Shown here: in pieces, positions 23,626-35,760 of the stretch
How the letters are laid out: each line of letters begins with the position of its first letter
Position numbering within the stretch: the first letter of the stretch is position 1
Source of the DNA: Erythroxylum novogranatense
Lineage: Eukaryota; Streptophyta; Magnoliopsida; Malpighiales; Erythroxylaceae
DNA length: 64,000 nucleotides
NCBI GenBank assembly: GCA_029891385.1
Contig: CM057233.1
Span: 32,408,540-32,472,539 of the forward strand
Direction of reading: 5' to 3'
Translations under genes and position numbers: made by a program
The notes under the pieces: model-generated
What the model saw: only the letters and a program-made list of their open reading frames with translations
Told to the model about the DNA's origin: nothing
The model's database searches: none

Positions 23626-24731
23626 GGAATTTTGCTAAAATCTCTAATCGGCTAATTCCTCAATCCATGCAATTCCAATTCACAATACCATTATACCTAG
23701 GGTAATATCTGTAAGTTGATGTATCAATGAACAATTCATTGAACCATGAAAGCCTTATATGGTCAAACCATATGAAAAGCTTGAAATGAGTCAAAACTCA
23801 TTAATTTCCAAATAATTTAGGAACACCCTAATTATCAACCTAAGCATCTCTAGCTAGCACATACATTATCAAATTTACTTCAGCACATGCCATAAAAAAT
23901 ATGACGGTCAAAATAAACAAGATAATGCAAGATACTACCGAGACGCTTATTGTGATCAATTAGGCATCCAAAATTCTTGGAAAAGCAACTTCAAGCAATT
24001 CAGTTTGGAAATCATACTACATCAAGATAACACATTTTTAATCACATTAAAAATGGTTCAAGGCATTGGAACTGAAAAAGCACACTCAATCAAGCCAAGC
24101 AAAACAGTCCCAACAATTTTCACCAAAACTGTCCAGTTCTGTACATTGCTCGAAATGATCAATGAAACAATTTCAATAAATCATGAGAAAATTATATAGG
24201 TTACTAAATGTTCAGAACATGCTACATGAATGTTTTCAGGATTTTAGGCCATCAAAAACTCAATCAACCTAAATAACAAAACCGATTCAAAATCTGTGTT
24301 CATCAGCACAGCAATTCCCAACAGCATAGAATAAATTCGTGAATAACTATCCAATCACCTTAAAATCCAATTTCCATGCTCACAGACATTCACCAACATC
24401 TTAGAGACATGTAGGTGAAGGAAAATCCGAAAAACCATTTTTCTAGAATTTATTCTCGATTTTATACTCATGCCTGTTCCAGAATCGTTTCACAAAACAG
24501 CATCTGTAACCTTAGGGAATTAATTAGCAAAACTATATCAAATCAAATCAATAAATTCTGAAAATTCATAGACATATTCTATAACATGTTATGAACATTT
24601 CTGGGCAGAAAAATTTCGAAAAATGCATCTCTATACAGAAACGAAATTTGGACAGCAAGCATGCATCAACAGCAAATTCAATTAGGGTTTCTGATCTCGC
24701 TTAGGTTATAGCTTCATACGGGATACCAGTC

Positions 24732-24743
24732 GCTCTGATACCA
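24732..24743 (-). promoter_or_regulatory. copia-B primer binding site, tRNA-Met type
   Basis: On the minus strand this reads TGGTATCAGAGC, the standard plant site complementary to the 3' end of initiator tRNA-Met. It lies one base inside the 5' LTR boundary. Confidence 0.92.
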
Positions 24744-24744
24744 C

Positions 24745-26670
24745 TGTAGGAAAATCCCGGGAGGTACATCACATGTACCGCAGCGAAAACAAAATTTTGT
24801 TCCGGGACTTTCCGAAACCCAGGATCTTGGTATCCGTATGAAGACATCAACCTAAATAGCCAAAAGAGACTATCTCTAAAGGTGATCCACGCAGAGATCA
24901 GAAAAACTAACCGGATAAAACCCCTTTGACCCGGGAATAGCTAGAACAGATTAAAGCCTGCTAGAGCCTACCTCTGTCCTGGAGAGCTTCAGACTGGCGT
25001 TGGACAAGACTTGGAGAAGAAGAGAAATCAATGGTTGAAGAAGAAGAAGCCTTGAAATCACCATTCCAACTTTCCTTAACACTTAAGGAAAAATTCTTTT
25101 CTTCTTTCTCCATGGAGCAACCGTCGACTCCTCCATCCCATAAGCCCTCTTTTATGTCTCTTTTAACTCTTTTTAAAAGATTCCATAAGCTTATGCCAAG
25201 TGTAAGCTTAATAGCCACTCATTTCATAAAGTAAACTTTGAAAAGTCAATGGCTATCTCTTCCTTTCCAATTCCAACGTACATGCCTTATAAAATTCATA
25301 ATTAATTAATTAATTTACTTAATTAATTAATTAGAATATAATTGCTAAGGTCGGTCCAATTGGCCTGGCCCTACGGCTCATCGACTCAAATCTTTCAAAT
25401 GACTTTAAACCTTTCTTAGCAATATCGATGTCGCGATCTCATCGGGACATATCCCAATCCCATTGGGATCCATTTAATCTAATGCTCTCCATAATTGGAA
25501 CTCGGTCAATTACTATTTTACTGATTTCTCAAACACTCTTATGCGTGTGACCCTTTAGCTCCGGTTATGTTGGCCACTTAGATTAACAATTAATCTGAGC
25601 AAGTCATGAGCGGTATCTAGCAACACATCATGACCCCTAATTGATAGGAAAGTAATCGGTTTGATGTATTCATCACGAACGGATCACAAACCCTTCCATA
25701 GACAATTACCGTGCAATTAGATCCTTTCACCATCCTATACCCCACTTGGTTATGAGTATGGTAAAAGTGTCAACTCTCACTAGATCGAGTCTAGCCAAGT
25801 GATATTAGTTCTCGTCCCGGGACTCATTACTCATATGTCAATGAAGACACTCTTCATGACATACATGCTGGCCAGACCTTAGTAATGATCCCGACAAGAG
25901 GCTATGGGTATCTCTTACGCTAATCCGAAGTGGTGAATCCTTTATTGGCTACTCAATTATCTTGAATACCTCAAGTCGCACCCAAGCACCACCTACATGA
26001 GTTACCTCGGAAGGCAACAAGGAATGGAGTCAAAGCACAAGATCAAGATTCAAGATTTCCTCGAGTACCTCAAGTCTAAGGATACTTGCACCATTGCTAT
26101 GATGAGATTATCACCGACACTTAGATAAGATATCCATGTGATGATCTCATGGCGGGTCATCCAATGTACTTACTACCACTAGTAAGCATCACATGTCAAT
26201 TCTAAATATCTCATATTTACGGTTTACGAGATCCACCGCTTGATCCAATCAAGGAATATGACATGTGTTAGTCTATCCGGATTAATGATGTCCGGTCTCA
26301 TTAATCCTATGACTAGGAGAATTTAGATATCTTGACATAATTGCACATGATAGGAATCTCAGTAGTATGATCACATCATAATTTCCTTCATGCTATGTCA
26401 TATATCATGGACTTCATTAATTCGATTAAAGATTCAATCAATTCATAAACAATGTTTATGAATATCAAATTAATGAATAAAGCCTTTTCTTTATTTATTC
26501 ATAAAGTCCGCTCACGACTTTGAATAAAAGCGCTAAAGGGATTGCCTTTAGGGCACAAATGAACGATCGATCCTTGAATAAGTCGACTTATCGAATGAAC
26601 AAGTCGACTTATCAGTACCGAACATGTGTAAGTCGACTTACACATGGTACAAGTCGACTTATCACTTACA
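24745..26670 (-). repeat. copia-B 5' LTR (1926 bp)
   Basis: Mate of 16964-18895 with the same TGTAGG...CTTACA ends, directly beside the primer site, which makes it the 5' LTR of a minus-strand element. It contains four AAGTCGACTT palindromes (26580, 26601, 26630, 26651). A cataaaaga word on the minus strand near 25150 is a possible TATA box. The promoter position is inferred only. Confidence 0.95.
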
Positions 26671-26675
26671 CTTGA

Positions 26676-28597
26676 ACCATCAACAGTACAGTGTGAGAGA
26701 TTCCAATGGAGTGCATGAATTGGGTGCTTTAACAGCTCAAGCCAAAAGAATGGAGAGTTTGGAAACAAAGGTAGATTCACTGGAGAACAGGATAACATCA
26801 CAATTATCTTGCATCACTGCGGAGTTGAAGAACTTGAATGACCATCGCCCATCATCTTCAATGGACCTTACTGCACCCAGTTGTGACACTTGTGGGTCGG
26901 TGATGCACATATCAAGTGTATGCCTTGGAAGATATGAAGAGGTGTCAATAGTGTATCCAGGGAGAACAAATCAGAAGTGGGATCCATACTCCAACACATA
27001 CAATGAGGGATGGAAGTCTAATCCAAGATTCAGTTGGAGGAATGAAGAAAGCAGGGCTCAAAACAAATTTCCACAAGGGGGAGGAGCTGGTACTTCCACT
27101 AACCAGTTCCCCAATCAACAACAAGCCCTAATGGTTCCACCAAAGGAAGACACCAACCAATTGCTTCATAGCATGATGACTTTGATGAAGGAAGAGAGGG
27201 ATTCTAACGCTAACCAGTTTAATGCCATTGCTTCTCTTATTCAACAGGATATCTCAAAGACTATTACTAGGTTCAATGCTTTGGAGAAACGAATGGAACA
27301 ATGGGAAACCAAGGCAGAGAACATTAATTCATATGTCACTCAGTTGTCCAACAACATGAGTGAGAATCAAGTAAAAAGCAATGGAACTATCCCTTGTAAT
27401 ACTGTGATGAATCTAAAGAGCCTTAATGCAATTGCCCTCCTGAGTGGGAAACAAGTGAGGTTTAATCCTCAAGAAGATGAAGAGGCATGTGATGAGGAGA
27501 TTGAGAGTGAAGAAGTACCTCCACCCAAGGAAAAGATCAAGAAATTTGAAAGTGTGAGGGAAGAAGCACTATTGAAAGAAAAGAAGCCTGTGTCGAAAAA
27601 TAAAGGAGCTACTTCAGAGAGTTCCAAAGATCAAGCTGAACATAAAGAATCAAGCAAGCAAGCAGACAAAGGTAAGGAGGTAAGTCTTCAAGACCTTCCT
27701 TTTCCAAACTCATATTTGATGAGCAAGCGTATGAATGAGATCAAACATGAAAAAGAAATCATTGATTTGTTTGGAAAGGTATAGGTAAATGTCCCCTTGC
27801 TTGATTTAGTGAAGAGAGTTTCGGCCTATACTAAATATCTGAAGGACCTGTGCACTAACAAGAGAAAGTTTAGGCCAAATGAGAGAGTCCAAGTGAGCTC
27901 TAATGTGTCAGCCCTGTTCAAACCGCAGATACCTATGAAATGTCAAGATCTTGGATCTTTCACCATTCCTTGCATCTTAGGGAAAGTAACTATAGGAAGA
28001 GCGTTGTTAGAACTGGGGGCAGCGATTAATGTGATGTCCAAATCTGTCTATCGGTCCTTAAGAGTGAAAGGTTTGAAACTTGCATCTGTTGTCCTACAGT
28101 TAGCTGATAGATCATTTAGGCATCCAGTGGGCATAATTGAGGACATCTTGGTCCAGGTGAAGGGTTTAGTATTTCCTGCTAATTTTTATGTACTTGATAT
28201 GTCTTCTGAAGTTGTGCAGGATACTTCTTTGATTCTTGGGCGACCCTTTTTGCGGACAGCAAGCACCATGATCAGCATGAAGGAAGGTAAGATCACCATG
28301 GAGGTAGGCGATCAACAGGTAAGCTTCAACATGTATAAGGAAATGAAACACCCCCATGAGGACGATTCACTTCTAGGAGTTAATATGCTTGATATGGTTG
28401 TTAAAGATGCATGCTTTGATTTTGAACAATCAATGGACCCCTTGACTGACAATTCTTTGGAGAACATTTTTGTTTCCAAAGTTTTAGGTGAATCGTTGAG
28501 TGTGGATGTTAGCATGGAGCTGGAAAGTAGTCGTATCACCCCACCGAGATATGGAAACAAGCCAGACATCCACAAGAGACAAACAGACCTACCTTAA
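26676..28597 (+). pseudogene. Athila-like gag C-terminal part and protease domain
   Basis: The gag frame resumes directly after copia-B (NHQQYSVRDSNGVHELGALT), runs through a coiled-coil-like stretch (MESLETKVDSLENRITSQL) and a Cys pair region (CDTCGSVMHISSVC), and ends in a charged Lys/Glu-rich tail. A TAG at 27782-27784, replacing Gln after FGKV, splits it from the protease. The protease part reads VNVPLLDLVKRVSAYTKYLK, DLGSFTIPCILG, GRALLELGAAINVM, then LILGRPFLRTA. The family has Asp at the catalytic position (DLGA); here it is Glu (ELGA). Both arms of the fold are readable. It ends at 28597, and no RT follows. Confidence 0.88.
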
Positions 28598-29588
28598 GTG
28601 CCCGGTAGTTTCTTTCCTTTCACTTATCATATATTTGTGCATATTGATTGGAAATTGGAGAGACATTGTTAGGCATGAATATGTTGATTAAGTGTGGGGG
28701 AGAAACTTAATCAGTAGAGTTAGGTTTATTTCAGTAGGATTTTAGTTCAGTTATTTTTAATAATTTCTCTCTGTTTTGGAACCCTTGATCTTAGTGAGTG
28801 CATGATACATGTTGCTTGGTATAAGAAATTTTTGTACACGAGTGGTCAGGAATAGTGAGGTTAAGATTCTTGTTAGTTTTCGGGAAGTTTCACCACGACA
28901 TGGGATGTCTCGTCACGACGTGTACCAAATAATACACCGCGAAGAATGTTCTAGAAGAATGACACGCCGCAATGTCAACTAATCATTTCGACACGACGTG
29001 CAACGATTGTGACGTCGCAGCGCGAGGCCTTTGAAACGTAACTCTAGAGGGGATCAAATTTCCTTTTTTTCCTTATTACACGGCGGTTCTTCCCTTTTAC
29101 CAGTGTTCTTTTAGTAATTTTACCCTCTAAATCTTCTTAACCCTCCGACGCACCACCTTCATGTCGCATCCTTTTCATTCCTCTTGTTCATCTTTGTGCT
29201 GCGACTTCTCCCTCCCTCATTACGCTGTGACCCTTCCTCCCTCTTCGTCTGTTGCTAGTGGCTCACCTCAGTTGTCCATATCTATCTCTGCTCTGTGTCC
29301 TCCTTGTAAGAAATCTCTTTCCTCTGGTCATTTCCATTTCAGTTCTGTAGAATAGGAATTGTTTTCTAAGGCGACTACATTTCAACGTGTCGCGGTGTGT
29401 CCGATTTTCGTCTTTCGCCACGGCGTGTGGGTTTATCCCATCTCGCTGCGACGTGTGAAGAGCATCTCGTCGTGGCGTGATCGACACAGCATGTTTCGTT
29501 GCGGCGCACGTTCAGATACCGCGACGAAACGCTGTTATTTTTATTTTATTTCACTGATTTTCTGTATGTTAATTTTCTATTCAGGACA
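28598..29588 (+). other. Non-coding stretch where RT-RNase H-integrase would be expected
   Basis: About 1 kb between protease and the last ORF of the Athila-like element. It contains no RT, RNase H or integrase motif in any frame. It holds a polypurine-like tract (aagtgtgggggag, 28691-28703) and two clusters of CGCCGCGACG-like words (28895-29030 and 29385-29525). A pyrimidine-rich stretch ending ttctattcag lies just before the next ATG and could be a splice acceptor, which would allow the last ORF to be made from a spliced RNA. Confidence 0.75.
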
Positions 29589-29726
29589 ATGCCTCGCACC
29601 AAGAACGCCTCCATCCGTCCCTCTACACCCTTCGATTTCTACTCTTCCAGCTCCCTTGATTTCTCCTCCGAAAACCTTCACCTTTTGGCCCTTCCCACAA
29701 TTCACATCCTCCAACCTCCCCCACTC
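29589..29726 (+). pseudogene. Athila-like envelope-position ORF, first part
   Basis: The ATG at 29589 starts MPRTKNASIRPSTPFDFYSS and runs for 46 codons before gypsy-2 enters at 29727. It continues at 40264 after gypsy-2 is removed, but in a frame shifted by two bases relative to this ATG, so a small indel lies near the junction or in this part. A possible splice acceptor is directly upstream. The start is chosen because it is the only ATG in a plausible frame. Confidence 0.6.
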
Positions 29727-30204
29727 TGTAACATCCCATCACTGTCATTAAGGGTATTTTGGTTATTATGAGTCATACTGATAGATTTCACTGCATTCAT
29801 TGAATGAGCATGTTACTGGCCTCTAATTGTAGAGGAACAGGTTTAATGCATACACATTTATCCATAGGTACATGCATTCATGATTTCCGGTATTTAATTG
29901 TAAGTAAGAACCGATCGAGTTATTTCAAACCGATGGATTGAGAGTTAATTGAGAATTTGAGTAATCGAGTGCAATTGGTGATTTGATCATTTATGAGTGG
30001 TGGCAATTTATAATGGCTTATAGGAAATTCTCGTGAAATTAGGAGATAATGCCCGACCGGAAAGTTTTAGGCGATCGATCGATGACCTACGAGATTGAAA
30101 GCACCGTCAATGGCAATGGAAAAATTAGAATTTCTTGATAGGAAATAATTATGTGGAACCATTGGGATTTAGAGGTGAAATTTGGATGACTTGGAGACTT
30201 AGGT

Positions 30205-30214
30205 CTATAAATAC
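30205..30214 (+). promoter_or_regulatory. TATA box in gypsy-2 5' LTR
   Basis: ctataaatac matches the plant TATA consensus and is conserved at 37745-37754 in the other LTR. It lies about 480 bp into the LTR, a normal place for the U3 promoter. The transcription start is not known. Confidence 0.6.
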
Positions 30215-30814
30215 TAGGTTTGAGGAATTTGGGAAAACACCTAAGGCAATTTCACGTTTCTCTTCTTCCCCTTACTGTGACTTGCGATTTCCTCCCTTTG
30301 GTAAGGATTCCTCGATTTTCTTTATGGATTCTTTCCCTTGAGATGAGGTTAACTGATTGACTGTTATTGGTGAAGGTTAGAGGCTCTGGGGTTAGTGAAT
30401 CGTTGAGCTTGAAGGATTTTAGGGTTTGGAGGATTTTGAGGAATCCGTAGCTTGATCGTGATTTGGTAAGTTTTAAGAGCTTTGATGTTGTTATGGATGA
30501 TTCTTCTTGTATTTATGGCATTTATTATATTTGATCGGGTAGTTGGGAGTGTTTATGGATGGGTTTTGTTATTGATGATTGCCGTAGGAGTGTATAGGGT
30601 CGAAGGGTGGATTTGTGGAGGTAGATTATCGATTTGTTGATGGATAGGGTTATATGGATGATTGAATATGCTAAGGCTGCCAATGATGATAGTGTATTGA
30701 GTTACTGGTGAGTTCGCGAATCGAATCTGGAAATCTCGGTGGTGTGTTTAAAAGCTATGTGTTGGGGAAGAAGGAGAGCTGTGCGTAGTGGATTTAGGTT
30801 GGAGACCGCACAGC

Positions 30815-31010
30815 GGTGAGGAGCTCGGCATGTGGGCGAGCCGTGAGGAGCTCGGCATGCGGAATGACGGTGAGGAGCTCAGCATGCGACGAAAGCGGTG
30901 AAGTAGCTCGGCATCGCAGACGGCGATGAAGTAGCTCGGCATGCGACGACGGCGGTGAGAGCTTCGGCATCTGGCGAGCTGCGAGTAACCCGGCATCTGA
31001 GCGAGCTGCG
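30815..31010 (+). repeat. GC-rich array of about 27-bp units in gypsy-2 5' LTR
   Basis: At least seven units share ggtgaggagctcggcatg and start near 30815, 30842, 30868, 30896, 30923, 30952 and 30979. Further degraded gagcgagctgcgg words extend to about 31150. The 3' LTR has the matching array at about 38355-38530 with different unit details. The rest of the LTR is AT-rich. Confidence 0.85.
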
Positions 31011-32724
31011 GATCAATCGATCATCGGCGACCGGCCAAGCGAGTTGCGTATCGTTCGGCTATCTGAGCGGACCGAGCGGCGAGCTTTGGGAGTCGCTTCG
31101 GCACGCTAAGCAGCGATGGGATTTGGCGGTCTGCGTAGCTCGTCGGATAAGCGAGCGGTTTAAGCGTGCTGAGCTAGGGCTCACGTCGTGTCGACTGTGG
31201 CAGCATGCGGGTGAACGCCAGGCGCACCATGGTCGCAACCTTGCCCTAGTCGTCCAAGAGGAGTGTTTGAGGCTTTTGGCTTTGGGACTTAGGAAATTAA
31301 CCGATTGAGGTGATTAAGGATTAGATTTGATTTGAAGTTTAAATTGGAATTTTATGGATGTGTTCGACCCAAGGAATAGGAAATTGCTATTGGGGATCTA
31401 ATTGAGGTAAATTGATTTGGATTTTAGGAATGGATCAATTATTGTCAATCAACTAAATGAAGAGTCGAATTGGGTTTTAGCACCGGAATCGTGAGCATGC
31501 ATTGTACATTATTTCACCGAGACATATGCATTCTTGTCTCGCTTTATTGGGCAATAAGTGATGGGTTGTACTTTATTGTTATAGGGGCACCGTTGGACCG
31601 TCGTTCCACGGACATTCTTTGGGACTTCGAGCGATTCTTTCGGAAGTTACAAGTGAGTAACCTAGTTGGTTTCTCAAATTCTGATTTGCTTATATGCTCT
31701 ACGTGAATTACATGCAAAAGTGAATTGTATGACTCTTGTATGACTCTTGGCATGTATTGGATTGAATTGCATGTTTCTTGAATCGACTTGGGCGGTTATG
31801 TGATCTTGTCTTGAATATTGGGCTTCATAGCCATACCATTGAACTCTTGAGCAGCGATGTCTTTGGGCTTTATAGCCACACTTGTAAATTCTTGAACATG
31901 ACCTTGCATGCATAAATGCATGATCACATAATGGAATGTGTCCCAAGTTGCTATTTTCTTTGAAAAGAGCTTGAGCTCAGATCTTGCATTGTCAGGGCTT
32001 GGCGGGAGAAAATCACGCGCCCACACCGATTCTTGTTGAGCACTTGGGCCTGGCGAATAATGGAAAGAGTCACATATGCATTGCATTTACATGATTGATT
32101 TGTGTTGTGGACGATTCTTGAAATATGTGATGACATGAATTATCAGAGATCGTTACTTATTCTCGCATGGCCGATTGATTTACATTTATTGTTACATGTC
32201 TTTGTAAATTGCTCGATATGCCATTTGTTATATATTCTTGACAATAAATATTCTTGTATTATCTTTATGACGTTATTATGCGTAATGTATGATTTGAGTG
32301 AACCATCGATGATGGTTTCTCTTTGAGTTCATAAACTCACCCAAATTTGCAACCTATTTTTCAGATCATTAGAGTAGACTCTAGCTCAAGATCTTTCTTT
32401 CTGCCGTATGCTTTGGCGAGGGTCGTGATGCACGTAGGTCGGTCACTAGATTAGTGTTTTGAGGATGACTTAGGATAGATGTTTGTATCGGTTTCCTTTT
32501 TGGTTTTGTTAGGAGGCGATAGACTTGTCTATTCTGGATTGGATTCTTGTCTTGGATAATTATTACTTTGGATGTTAATTTGTTGATTCTTGTTATTTTG
32601 TGATTTAAAATACTTGATGCCATAGATTTTAGCGAAATTTTCTGGTAGTAAATCCCTTATCGTGGGATACGTGTCGGGCGACCTTGGGTTTCGATGTGTA
32701 CCTACGGTGGGGCGCTACATTTAG

Positions 32725-32735
32725 TGGTATCGAGC
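32725..32735 (+). promoter_or_regulatory. gypsy-2 primer binding site, tRNA-Met type with one base missing
   Basis: tggtatcgagc lies five bases after the 5' LTR. The canonical site is TGGTATCAGAGC; here the A of CAG is absent. The same variant occurs in the element at 63 kb. Confidence 0.75.
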
Positions 32736-32879
32736 ATGGTTGGCATCTTTTGGGCATAGAGCATTATTAGGCGGAATCACGTGTAAGGATATGTAAGCGA
32801 TCGAAATTTCTTATGCATTTTAGGTCATCCGTTATGGGAGATCGAGTAGAACGACCGGTGACCAAGAATCGGTAGGAGC

Positions 32880-33920
32880 TAGTAGGGAGTCCCTATGCCT
32901 CTCTCGGAGGAGTTACCTCCTCGAGTTCTGTGAGAGGAACGACAGACGATGCGATCATTGCCTGGCGAGGCGCTTGATTTCTATGGTATGCTTGACCTGC
33001 GGAGGTGAGGATGGCTTGAGAGGACCGGCGAGTCCTCGATCGGATGGATGCGACCACGAGGAGAGGTTCGACTACTCTGTCTCCTTGCTACAGGGTCCTG
33101 CATATCGGTGGTGGAGGACTGTCCCGGGCAGTACCACCAGGCCCTGCACTCTGACATGGGATGATTTTCTGAGGGCCTTCAGGGACAATTTCATGCCCAA
33201 GGTCTATCTGGAGATGAAGATGCAAGAGTTCTTAGAGTTGAGGCAGGGGACGGATGACTGTGGTGACTATGAGGTTCAGTTTAACGAGTTGATGGGCTAT
33301 GTACGACCGATTTCTCGAGGGCGACAGATGCCGTAGGTTTGAGGTGGACTCAAGTTCGAGATCCGCACCCGATTGGCCAGATCTGACATGAGCTCATTCT
33401 GGTGAGAGCTGCAATTATTAGGATAAAGCGACTACTAAAGCGAGAATCTGTTGAGACCGGACAGGGATCGATATAAGAGACCTAGTGATAGCAGGCGATG
33501 ATGGCGAAATTCTGATGGCGTCGAGCCATGCCCTTCAGTCCGTTGGAGGGCGAACGAGCACGGATATGGGCAGAGGGCGGTCGCCTGCATGCTAGTGATG
33601 GCGGCGGCGAGAGGATCAAGACAGGATTGCCCTGCATCTGTGAGCACTGTGGCAAGAGGCATAGTGGAGAGTGCCGATGGTTATCTGGAGCCTGCTTAAG
33701 GTGCGGCTCGATGGAGCATTTGGTGAGGAACTGCCCCGAGACATTGGGAGCTCAGTCTACTATGACTGGTAGATCAGGCAGTAATACCTCGATCCAGCAG
33801 AGCCGTGGAGGTGGATCAGGCTGGAGAGGTCGAGACCGAGGCCGAGGCCGAGCAGAGGGTTCGGTAGTGAGGTCCGGGGGGAGTGGCGGCGGCGAGTCTC
33901 AAAGTAGGTCTATGCCATGA
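32880..33920 (+). pseudogene. gypsy-2 gag with zinc knuckles
   Basis: The gag core is readable at 33060-33310 (SLLQGPAYRWWRTV, LTWDDFLRAFRDNFMP, EMKMQEFLELRQGTDDCGDY, FNELMGYV), the Retrotrans_gag pattern of chromoviruses. The nucleocapsid part lies in another frame at 33625-33740 (CEHCGKRHSGECRW, then CLRCGSMEHLVRNCP) with a CCHC knuckle. It is followed by an Arg/Gly/Ser-rich tail to 33920. A frameshift between the two parts and a lost N-terminus break the frame. Gag would form the particle and bind the RNA. Confidence 0.85.
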
Positions 33921-34320
33921 CACGGCAGAGGCCAGGACTCACCGGATGTTATTATGGGTATGCTTCTTATTTACGGTATAGAAGCATATGCATTGTTGGA
34001 TTCTGGATCCACCCATTCTTTTATTGCACCGCATCTAGCATGTAGATTGCATGGGGATAAGCGAGAGGTTTGATATGGGTTAGAGGTGAGTACACCTCTA
34101 GGTAGTACAACTGTATTGGGAGAGGTATGTATAGGATGTCGGTCAGTTATTGACCGGCGGTGTTGAGTCTGATTTGATAATCTTGGCTCTGCGGGAGATT
34201 GATGTGATTTTGGGGATGGGTAGTTAGCGTGCATAGAAACATTATAGACCGTTACACCAAGGAGGTTGTATTGGATTCCCTGGACAGCCCGGTGGTGTTT
34301 AGAGAGGAGTCAGCCAGCCA
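33921..34320 (+). pseudogene. gypsy-2 protease
   Basis: From about 33985 the frame reads ALLDSGSTHSFIAPHLACRL with an intact catalytic DSG. It continues YGLEVSTPLGSTT and later DVILGMG, as in gypsy-1, but with frameshifts after about 34065, 34165 and 34215. Each shift coincides with a place where gypsy-1 has CAG or CTG words. The active-site segment is better preserved than in gypsy-1. Confidence 0.82.
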
Positions 34321-35760
34321 GGTACTGCGAGGATGATATCCTTTATGAGTGCCACGAGATTGATGCAGGAGGTTGTGAGGCCTATCTGGCTCATGTAGTG
34401 GATTCTCGAGTTGAGCGAAGATTGGAGGATGTTCCGTGGTGAGGAATTTCGGATGTTTTTCGAGGAGTTCTGGGATTGCCGCGGCGAGAGATAGAGTTTG
34501 AGATTGATCTCGTTCGGTCGCTTCTATATCGATCCCTCCATATAGGATGGCACCGGTGGAACCGAGAGAGCTTAAGGCTCGATTGCGAGGAGCTTTTAGA
34601 CAAGGGTTTATCGGACCGAGTTTTTCGCCATGGGAGCTCCGGTATTGTTTGTAAAGAAGAAGGATGGGACTCGAGAGGCGTGCATTGATTATAGGCGGTT
34701 GAACCGAATGACGATGAAGAATAAGTATCCTTTGCCTAGGATTGACGATCTATTTGATCGATTCAGAAGCTCAGTGTTTACTAAGTTAGACTGCGATCGG
34801 GTTACTATCATTGAGGATTGCAGAGGCCGATGTGCCTAAGAGTGCTTTCAGGAGTAGGTGCGGGCATTTGAGTTCTTAGTGATGCCGTTTGGGTTGACTA
34901 ATGCCCGCAGCCTTCATGGCTTTGATGAATAGGATTTTTCAGCCCTACCGGATCGATTTGTGATAGTGTTTATTGATGATATCTTTGGTTTATTCGAGGA
35001 TGAGCGAGCACACTGAGCATCGAGGATAGTGTTGCAGTCGTGAGAGAGCGGTTGTTAGCCAAATTAGCTAAGTGTGAATTTTGGCTTGATGAGATCGTGT
35101 TTCGGGACACGTGGTGTCCGTGAGGGTATCGGTGGATCCTCACAAGATAGAGGCGATGATGAGTTGGGAGATTCCGAGGATGTGCGAGTTGAGGAGTTTC
35201 CTAGGGCGGCGGTTATTACCGGAGATTCGTCGAGGATTTTCGTTGATCTCCGTCCCTCGTGAAGCTATTGAGGAAGGATGTATCGTTCGGATGGTGAGGA
35301 TTGCGGTAAGAGCTTTGAGGAGTGAAACATCGGTTGGCGACCGCTGCCGGTGTTGGGCATTCCTTCGGGACTGGAGGCTTTGTTGTTCTGATGATGCCTC
35401 GCACTGAGGATTGGGATGTGTATTGATGCAGCATGGGAGAGTTATAAGCGTATGCCTCAAGGCGATTGAGGTCTCACGAGGTGAATTATCCAAATGCATG
35501 ACTTGGAGTTAGCTGCAGTAGTGTTTGCTCGAAGATCTGAGACACCTTATCGTATGGGGAGGCGTTCAGATCTTCACGAGACCATAAGAGTTTGAGGTAT
35601 CTGTTGAGTCGAGGGAGCTCAATTTGAGGCGAGAGGAGATGGATAGAGCTCTTGAAGGATTCTGTCGCGCGATTGAGTACCATCCAGAAAGGCCAATGTA
35701 GTGGTCGATGCTTTGAGCAAGAGATCGCATGGTATTGTAGCTCGATTGAGATGGAGAGAT
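34321..35760 (+). pseudogene. gypsy-2 reverse transcriptase and RNase H
   Basis: RT motifs are readable in pieces: IPPYRM equivalent near 34535, then [12 protein letters not shown] and [20 protein letters not shown] at 34633-34740, and FIDDI with the catalytic Asp pair at about 34968-34982. The connection (RSFLG near 35195) and RNase H ([10 protein letters not shown] equivalent near 35460, TDHKSL equivalent near 35580) follow in changing frames. Unlike gypsy-1, the palm region is present. More than ten frame changes occur in 1.4 kb, mostly at CAG or CTG positions of gypsy-1. Confidence 0.82.

Larger units (their letters stand above)
22620..24731 (-). other. copia-B long non-coding leader
   Basis: About 2.1 kb between the primer site and gag, with no credible coding frame. 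It holds two repeat systems described separately: four copies of a GACCTTGAGTTTG-type motif (22797-23192) and ten AAGTCGACTT palindromes (23394-23625). A leader this long, with structured repeats, is unusual for copia. It could affect translation, packaging or transcription; none of this is shown. Confidence 0.8.
16964..26670 (-). mobile_element. copia-B: complete Ty1/copia element, minus strand
   Basis: A full-length element of 9707 bp with two LTRs of about 1.93 kb, a primer site, a polypurine tract and a 5-bp duplication cttga (16959-16963 and 26671-26675). The minus-strand order is 5' LTR, a long leader of about 2.1 kb, gag with zinc knuckle, protease, integrase, reverse transcriptase, RNase H, 3' LTR. 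The order IN before RT defines Ty1/copia. All domains are recognisable but broken by stops and frameshifts. It sits inside the Athila-like gag. Odd features are palindrome arrays in the LTRs and leader and a 4-copy motif upstream of gag. Confidence 0.94.
29727..32719 (+). repeat. gypsy-2 5' LTR (2993 bp)
   Basis: It starts TGTAACATCCC and ends GGGGCGCTACA. It matches 37263-40256 throughout. It contains a TATA box at 30205-30214 and a GC-rich array of about 27-bp units at 30815-31010. Differences from the 3' LTR cluster in short spots, such as 31610-31645 and 31840-32060, with near-identical sequence between them. Confidence 0.95.
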
